From the NCBI GenBank assembly GCA_019119745.1, contig DWWI01000051.1:1-12008 (forward strand): a stretch of DNA of 12,008 nt. Reading direction: 5' to 3'. Position numbers and translations under genes: made by a program. This document shows positions 7,855-12,008 of the stretch, piece by piece. Origin of the DNA: Candidatus Mediterraneibacter gallistercoris. Its GTDB lineage: Bacteria; Bacillota_A; Clostridia; Lachnospirales; Lachnospiraceae. The first letter of the stretch is position 1; every line of letters begins with the position of its first letter. The notes under the pieces are model-generated. The model was given only the letters and a program-made list of their open reading frames with translations. It searched no databases and was not told the origin of the DNA.

Positions 7855-7972
7855 ATCATACGAAGTATCCCAAAGGTTTGCCCAAGACAGTACAAATCTA
7901 AAAAAATCATACCTATTTCCAAGAATATTAAACTTAAGATATAATTTGTACTTAAAATAAATAATATCATAC
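7855..7972 (+). repeat. Three direct copies of ATCATAC
   Basis: The heptamer ATCATAC occurs at 7855-7861, 7906-7912 and 7966-7972, with start-to-start distances of 51 and 60 bases. An inverted partial copy, GTATGA, lies at 7829-7834. All fall between the two divergent genes and upstream of the candidate importer promoter, where an activator such as the AraC-type regulator could bind. The background is AT-rich, so significance is uncertain. Confidence 0.35.
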
Positions 7973-7990
7973 ATAATTTGTATTGTAAAT
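7890..7990. promoter_or_regulatory. Candidate AraR-type half-sites
   Basis: ATTTGTAC, the half-site of the B. subtilis AraR operator as I recall it (ATTTGTACGTACAAAT), appears inverted as GTACAAAT at 7890-7897 and direct at 7944-7951. A relative, ATTTGTATTGTAAAT, lies at 7976-7990. The copy at 7944 extends to an imperfect palindrome, ATTTGTACTTAAAAT. None is a full consensus operator. The position upstream of the importer fits repression by the adjacent AraR-like protein. Confidence 0.4.
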
Positions 7991-8024
7991 ATCTTATAAA
8001 TCCCTGAAACATAAGGTTTTCTGA

Positions 8025-8053
8025 TTGTTTCTAAATTGTCCGGATGTTATCCT
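8025..8053 (+). promoter_or_regulatory. Candidate promoter of the sugar importer operon
   Basis: TTGTTT (8025-8030) is separated by 17 bases from TATCCT (8048-8053), and TG at 8045-8046 gives an extended -10 (TGnTATnnT). Transcription would begin near 8060, giving a leader of about 74 bases before the binding-protein start. Both boxes are imperfect, so the call is moderate. Confidence 0.42.
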
Positions 8054-8133
8054 ATACACACAGGGACAGAACGTTCCAGAATATACGGTCCGCAGAAGGG
8101 CGGAAGAAAACTCAGTAAAAGGGAGGAAACAAA

Positions 8134-9147
8134 ATGAAAAGAAGAATTGCAGCATTATTAATGTCAGCAGCAATGGTAGCAAGCCTTGTAGGGTGCGGCG
8201 GAGGAAATACCGGATCATCATCCTCAGGATCAGGTGATGCGGCAACAGCGGAAGATTCCGGCAGCGGAGATCTGATCAAAGTCGGCATTATCAACAATGA
8301 CCCGAACGAGTCCGGATACCGTACAGCGAACGACAACGATATGAAAGAAAAGTTCACAAAAGAGAACGGCTATGACGCTTCATTTGCATACAGCTTAAAG
8401 AATGATGAGCAGATCACAGCGGCTCAGCAGTTTATCCAGGACGGCGTTGATTATCTTCTTCTTTCCGCAGCAGATACAGCCGGATGGGATACAGTTCTTC
8501 AGGATGCACAGAATGCAGGTACAAGAGTAATCCTCTTTGACCGTGTAATCGATGCAGATGAAAGCCTGTATGAAGCAGCCATCATATCTGATATGGATAA
8601 AGAAGGCGAAACAGCAGTTAACTGGCTGAGAGATCAGGGACTCGATGAGTACAATATCATCCACATCCAGGGTGTTATGGGATCAGCGGCACAGCAGGGA
8701 CGTACAGGAGCTCTTAACGATGCGGTTGAGTCCGACGGCTGGAATCTGGTAACACAGCAGGCAGCTGACTGGAACGCAGAGACAGCACAGCAGATTGTTC
8801 AGTCCGTAATCGACTCCGGCGAGGACTTCAATGTAATCTACGCTGAGAACGACGATATGGCAAGAGGCGCAGTTGCGGCACTTGATCAGGCTAACATTTC
8901 ACACGGTGTTGACGGCGACGTTATCATCATGGGATTTGATACAAACACATGGGCTCTGGAAGAACTGCTTAAAGGAAACTGGAACTATGACGGACAGTGC
9001 AATCCGTATCAGGCTTCCTATATCGACGAAGTAATCCAGACAATCGAGAGCGGCGGAACAGTAGAGCAGAAGACAATCTACCTTGAGGAGCAGGGCTTCG
9101 ACGCAACAACGATCACACAGGAAGATATCGATAACTACGGTATCTAA
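8134..9147 (+). CDS. ytfQ: Sugar ABC importer, substrate-binding lipoprotein (YtfQ group)
   Basis: This extracellular binding protein delivers sugar to the permease genes that follow. The signal peptide ends at the lipobox SLVGC (Cys21). A Gly/Ser-rich linker of about 20 residues then leads into a type I periplasmic-binding fold. Pocket-region landmarks are NDPNESGYRTA (55-65), FDRVI (Asp136-Arg137) and ENDDMARG. It is clearly a paralogue of the binding protein at 3969-5006, with shared blocks such as FxxENGY, GVDGDVI and CNP. Before the RTA motif, however, it has NNDPNES where E. coli YtfQ and the paralogue have QxGSES. The ligand may therefore differ, and the ytfQ symbol rests mainly on operon position. 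GGGAGG lies seven bases before the ATG. A terminator-like hairpin follows, which would make this the most abundant product of the operon. Confidence 0.9.
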   Translation: MKRRIAALLMSAAMVASLVGCGGGNTGSSSSGSGDAATAEDSGSGDLIKVGIINNDPNESGYRTANDNDMKEKFTKENGYDASFAYSLKNDEQITAAQQFIQDGVDYLLLSAADTAGWDTVLQDAQNAGTRVILFDRVIDADESLYEAAIISDMDKEGETAVNWLRDQGLDEYNIIHIQGVMGSAAQQGRTGALNDAVESDGWNLVTQQAADWNAETAQQIVQSVIDSGEDFNVIYAENDDMARGAVAALDQANISHGVDGDVIIMGFDTNTWALEELLKGNWNYDGQCNPYQASYIDEVIQTIESGGTVEQKTIYLEEQGFDATTITQEDIDNYGI

Positions 9148-9195
9148 ATACCGGACGGTCACAGACGCCGGAAATACATAAAGGTATAAAAGCAC

Positions 9196-9240
9196 GCGGC
9201 GCGGCGGAACAAAAAGAAGTACGTCTGCGCCGCATTTTTT
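9196..9240 (+). terminator. Intercistronic terminator-like hairpin between binding protein and ATPase genes
   Basis: GCGGCGC (9196-9202) pairs perfectly with GCGCCGC (9227-9233). Two more pairs (G-U, G-C) are possible inside, around a loop of about 20 bases. ATTTTTT follows (T-run 9235-9240). It starts 49 bases after the binding-protein stop and ends 29 bases before the ATPase start. Partial readthrough at such a site would give more binding protein than transporter core, a common arrangement in ABC importer operons. Confidence 0.72.
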
Positions 9241-9269
9241 CTAAAAAAGGTTGAGAGGTGAATATACTG

Positions 9270-10787
9270 GTGAAAGAAAAATCTGTACTCGAAATGAGAG
9301 GCATATGTAAGTACTTTCCCGGAGTGCGCGCCCTGCACAAAGTGGACTTTACACTGTGTGAGGGTGAAATCCATGCTCTGATGGGAGAAAACGGCGCCGG
9401 AAAATCAACACTGATCAAAGTTCTTACAGGAGTATATGAGAAAGACGAAGGAGAAATCTACCTGAAAGGTTTGGATAAACCTGCAGTGATCCATTCTCCG
9501 CAGGATGCGCAGAATCTGGGTATAAGTACCGTATATCAGGAGATTACGCTCTGCCCGAACCTGACGGTTGCCGAAAACATGTATATCGGACGTACCAAAG
9601 GAATCGGACAGAAATGGAAGAAGATGAACAGGGATGCAGACAAGATCCTCAAATCACTTGGCATCCCGGCAGAGGCGACACAGCAGCTTTCCAGCTGCTC
9701 GATTGCGGTACAGCAGATGGTAGCCATCGCGCGCGCCGTGGATATGGAGTGCAAGGTGCTTATCCTTGACGAACCTACATCCTCACTGGATGACAACGAA
9801 GTTGAGAAGCTGTTCGGACTGATGAGGGATCTGAAAGCAAAAGGAGTGGGTATTATATTTGTTACCCATTTCCTTGATCAGGTGTATGAGGTCTGTGATA
9901 AGATCACGGTTTTACGCGACGGCCAGCTTGTTGGAGAATACGAGATCGAGAAGCTGCCTAGAGTCCAGCTTGTGGCGAAGATGCTCGGAAAAGAGCTCGA
10001 CGATATGTCCGAGATACGTGACGAGAGTCTTGTATATCACGGGGCGGATGAGTCCGAATATGTAATTGAAGCGGAAGGGCTTCAGAGTAATGCCGGGATC
10101 AAGCCGTTTAATTTCCATATTAAGAAAGGCGAGGTCAACGGATTTGCCGGACTGCTCGGTTCCGGACGAAGCGAATGTGTACGTGCCATCTTCGGCGCAG
10201 ATCATGTGACCGCCGGTTCTGTAAAAGTAAAAGGAAAGAAAGTAAAAATATCAAAACCGATAGATGCAATGAAGCATGGAATCGCATATCTCCCGGAAGA
10301 CCGTAAAGTGGATGGCATCGTCGGAGATCTTTCTGTGCGTGACAATATTATCCTTGCCCAGCAGGTTCTGCGCGGATTCTTCCGTCCGTATTCCAAGGCG
10401 GAGGCGAACAAGATCGCGGAGGAGTATATCAAACTCCTTGACATTAAGACAGCTTCTACAGACACACCGATCAAATCGCTCTCCGGCGGAAATCAGCAGA
10501 AAGTTATCCTTGCGCGCTGGCTGCTGACACATCCGGATTATCTTATTCTGGATGAGCCTACCAGAGGAATCGATGTGGGAACAAAAGTGGAAATCCAGAA
10601 ACTGGTGCTTAAGCTGGCATCTGAAGGAATGAGCGTTACATTTATTTCTTCGGAGACAGACGAGATGCTCCGCACATGTTCACGTCTTATCATTATGAGA
10701 GACCGCAAAGTTGTGGGTGAGATATCAGGAAATGAGCTGACACAGAACAGCATCATGAGTACGATCGCCGGAGGTGACACAGAATAA
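9270..10787 (+). CDS. ytfR: Sugar ABC importer, double ATPase subunit (YtfR)
   Basis: This cytoplasmic ATPase carries two nucleotide-binding domains in one chain and powers the YtfT-YjfF permease. The first domain has Walker A GENGAGKST (residues 39-47), the stretch YQEITLCPNLTVAENMYIGR and Walker B LILDEPTSSLD, but a degenerate signature (LSSCSIAVQQ). The second domain has a degenerate Walker A without Lys (GLLGSGRSE, near 294), a proper LSGGNQQK (404-411) and LILDEPTRGID. This complementary asymmetry is normal for RbsA/AraG/YtfR proteins. The match to E. coli YtfR as I remember it extends to HFLDQVYEVCDKITVLR. The start is chosen at GTG 9270, with GAGAGG (9253-9258) well spaced; GTG 9258 with AAAAAGG upstream is the alternative and would add four residues. 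The stop overlaps the next ATG by one base (TAATG), indicating translational coupling. Confidence 0.94.
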   Translation: MKEKSVLEMRGICKYFPGVRALHKVDFTLCEGEIHALMGENGAGKSTLIKVLTGVYEKDEGEIYLKGLDKPAVIHSPQDAQNLGISTVYQEITLCPNLTVAENMYIGRTKGIGQKWKKMNRDADKILKSLGIPAEATQQLSSCSIAVQQMVAIARAVDMECKVLILDEPTSSLDDNEVEKLFGLMRDLKAKGVGIIFVTHFLDQVYEVCDKITVLRDGQLVGEYEIEKLPRVQLVAKMLGKELDDMSEIRDESLVYHGADESEYVIEAEGLQSNAGIKPFNFHIKKGEVNGFAGLLGSGRSECVRAIFGADHVTAGSVKVKGKKVKISKPIDAMKHGIAYLPEDRKVDGIVGDLSVRDNIILAQQVLRGFFRPYSKAEANKIAEEYIKLLDIKTASTDTPIKSLSGGNQQKVILARWLLTHPDYLILDEPTRGIDVGTKVEIQKLVLKLASEGMSVTFISSETDEMLRTCSRLIIMRDRKVVGEISGNELTQNSIMSTIAGGDTE

Positions 10788-11884
10788 TGCAAAAGACAAA
10801 TACGAATAAAAAAAGTATAGGTCAGATGTTAAAAAATCTGACAAGAAAACAGATATTTATCCCGATCGTAGCTCTGCTGCTGCTGGCCCTGTTCAATCTG
10901 ATCATGGACCCGGGGTTTTATCAGATCAAATTCGGTTATAACAGTGCCGGAAACCCGGTTCTGTCGGGATATATTATTACAATCCTTGACAACGGTTCGG
11001 AGCTTGCGATCCTTGCCATCGGAATGACGCTTGTTACAGCGGCGACCGGCGGACAGGATATCAGTGTCGGCGCGGCGATCGCCATCGCCGGAAGCGTGAT
11101 CCTGCGCGTACTCTGCGGCACGGAGGCAAGACCGGAAGAGCTTCAGGCGCCGATCATCGTCGCGTTCCTTGCAGCCTGTGTGGTATCTATGCTGTTTGGC
11201 GCATTTAACGGTATTCTGGTAGCCCAGTTTAAGATCCAGCCTATGGTCGCCACGCTGATCCTTTACACGGCGGGACGTAATATTGCGGCATGGATCAATC
11301 AGAACCAGCTTCCGATCGTCAGTGACGATACATTCGGATACTTTGGCGGAATGATTCCGGGAATCCCGATCCCGACTCCGGTATTCATTGCGATCGCATG
11401 TATCGTTATCACTGCTCTGGCACTGAAATTTACGAATCTGGGACTTTATACCCAGTCAGTAGGAATCAATGAGAGTTCCTCCAGACTGAACGGACTGAAT
11501 CCGAAATTCATCAAGTTCATCACGTTCGTCATCCTTGGACTCTGTGTAGCGGTTGTCGGACTGATCAAGGTAAGCCGTCTGTCTACGATCAACTATTCTG
11601 TTATCGCGAAAGACATTGAGATGGACGCCATCCTGGCAGTCGCACTTGGCGGAAACGCACTGAGCGGCGGTAAATTCAACATGCCGGCTTCGATCATGGG
11701 CGCATACACAATTCAGTTCCTGACGACAACTTTGTATAAATTCAAAGTCGCGTCAGAGGCGCTTCCGGCATATAAGGCTGTAGTCGTGATCATCCTGGTG
11801 GTTATGAGTGCGCCGATCGTTAAAGAGCGTCTTGCTTCCCTTGGAAAGAAGTTAAGAGCGCACAATGCAAAGGAGGTCGGCTGA
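10787..11884 (+). CDS. ytfT: Sugar ABC importer, permease subunit (YtfT)
   Basis: This integral membrane subunit forms half of the sugar channel, with YjfF as the expected other half. It is a 365-residue hydrophobic protein of the BPD_transp_2 family (RbsC-like). The first membrane segment is about residues 22-41. The family's conserved stretch LAIGMTLVTAATGGQDISVG follows, then FNGILVAQFKIQPMVATLIL and, late in the chain, DAILAVALGGNALSGGKFNM. These blocks match E. coli YtfT in order. The N-terminal loop after the first membrane segment is Asn/Gly-rich. The gene overlaps the ATPase stop by one base and is followed after one base by the next permease gene, whose AAGGAGG site lies inside the end of this gene. 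Confidence 0.93.
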   Translation: MQKTNTNKKSIGQMLKNLTRKQIFIPIVALLLLALFNLIMDPGFYQIKFGYNSAGNPVLSGYIITILDNGSELAILAIGMTLVTAATGGQDISVGAAIAIAGSVILRVLCGTEARPEELQAPIIVAFLAACVVSMLFGAFNGILVAQFKIQPMVATLILYTAGRNIAAWINQNQLPIVSDDTFGYFGGMIPGIPIPTPVFIAIACIVITALALKFTNLGLYTQSVGINESSSRLNGLNPKFIKFITFVILGLCVAVVGLIKVSRLSTINYSVIAKDIEMDAILAVALGGNALSGGKFNMPASIMGAYTIQFLTTTLYKFKVASEALPAYKAVVVIILVVMSAPIVKERLASLGKKLRAHNAKEVG

Positions 11885-11885
11885 T

Positions 11886-12008
11886 ATGGCATTATTTACG
11901 AAAGAATCTGCAGCTGCGGGGCAGATGCAGAAGAGAAAGAAGATTACAGATGCAAATCTGCTTCTGATCATAACAATAGCAATATTCCTTATTATGTATA
12001 TCGGCGCC
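11886..12008 (+). CDS. yjfF: Sugar ABC importer, second permease subunit (YjfF), 5' part
   Basis: Only the first 41 codons lie in the window. A polar N-terminus (MALFTKESAAAGQMQKRKKI) leads into a first membrane segment (NLLLIITIAIFLIMYIGA) that continues past the edge. A strong AAGGAGG (11870-11876) stands nine bases before the ATG, and the start lies one base after the ytfT stop. The visible residues alone do not identify the family. The name rests on the conserved order ytfQ-ytfR-ytfT-yjfF. Confidence 0.8.
   Translation, partial: MALFTKESAAAGQMQKRKKITDANLLLIITIAIFLIMYIGA

Larger units (their letters stand above)
7727..8133. promoter_or_regulatory. Divergent control region between repressor and sugar importer
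   Basis: This 407-bp stretch holds no credible gene. It is strongly AT-rich up to about 8035, then closer to the genome average. It must contain the promoters for the minus-strand repressor and the plus-strand importer. Visible elements are listed separately: a 12-bp inverted repeat, ATTTGTAC half-sites, three ATCATAC copies and an extended -10 promoter. There are also two perfect palindromes, GATTTTAAAATC (7782-7793) and TGTGCACA (7837-7844). No convincing promoter could be fixed for the repressor. Confidence 0.7.

Noticed and set aside
7995..8000. TATAAA as a -10 box for the importer operon
   Set aside because: No TTG-type -35 is found at 16-18 bases upstream; the extended -10 at 8045-8053 fits better.
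7755..8012. Small minus-strand open frames in the divergent region
   Set aside because: They are Phe/Ile/Leu-rich translations of AT-rich DNA, with no ribosome binding site of note and no homology recognised.
1..12008. CRISPR arrays, tRNA/rRNA genes, insertion sequences, phage or toxin-antitoxin genes
   Set aside because: Scanned by eye; no spaced direct repeats of CRISPR type, no RNA gene signatures and no transposase or integrase motifs were seen.

Overview
The window looks like a chromosome segment of a Gram-positive Clostridia member, most likely Lachnospiraceae. The reasons are a fused SecD-SecF protein, purine-rich AGGAGG-type ribosome binding sites, a YesM/YesN-type two-component pair, substrate-binding proteins made as lipoproteins, and a GntR/LacI-hybrid repressor. 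This assignment is inference from gene style; there is no rRNA or marker gene here.

Layout. (1) 1-1997: the 3' part of secDF, the Sec-translocase accessory protein, followed by a long hairpin (2012-2061). (2) 2062-2339: the decayed remnant of an ABC-exporter ATPase, lacking Walker A and the signature motif and frameshifted. It starts right at the end of the hairpin. (3) 2422-6641: a three-gene operon on the + strand: membrane histidine kinase, YtfQ-like sugar-binding lipoprotein, AraC-type response regulator. Its terminator (6688-6719) lies inside the 3' end of the convergent gene. (4) 6644-7726 on the - strand: an AraR-like repressor (GntR DNA-binding domain plus LacI-type sugar sensor). (5) 7727-8133: an AT-rich divergent control region with repeats, candidate AraR half-sites and a promoter. 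(6) 8134-12008 on the + strand: a sugar ABC importer of the YtfQ-YtfR-YtfT-YjfF type: binding lipoprotein, terminator-like hairpin, double ATPase, first permease, and the start of the second permease, which runs off the window.

How it works together (inference). The importer resembles the E. coli galactofuranose transporter and related furanose importers. The flanking repressor resembles AraR, whose known effector is L-arabinose, so an aldofuranose such as L-arabinofuranose or D-galactofuranose is the best substrate guess. Two separate inputs appear to control the system. One is an intracellular sugar sensor (the AraR-like protein). The other is an extracellular three-component sensor, in which a dedicated binding lipoprotein would present the sugar to the histidine kinase, which then phosphorylates the AraC-type regulator. 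The sensor-side binding protein keeps the YtfQ pocket motif better than the transport-side one, which is the most interesting feature of the window.
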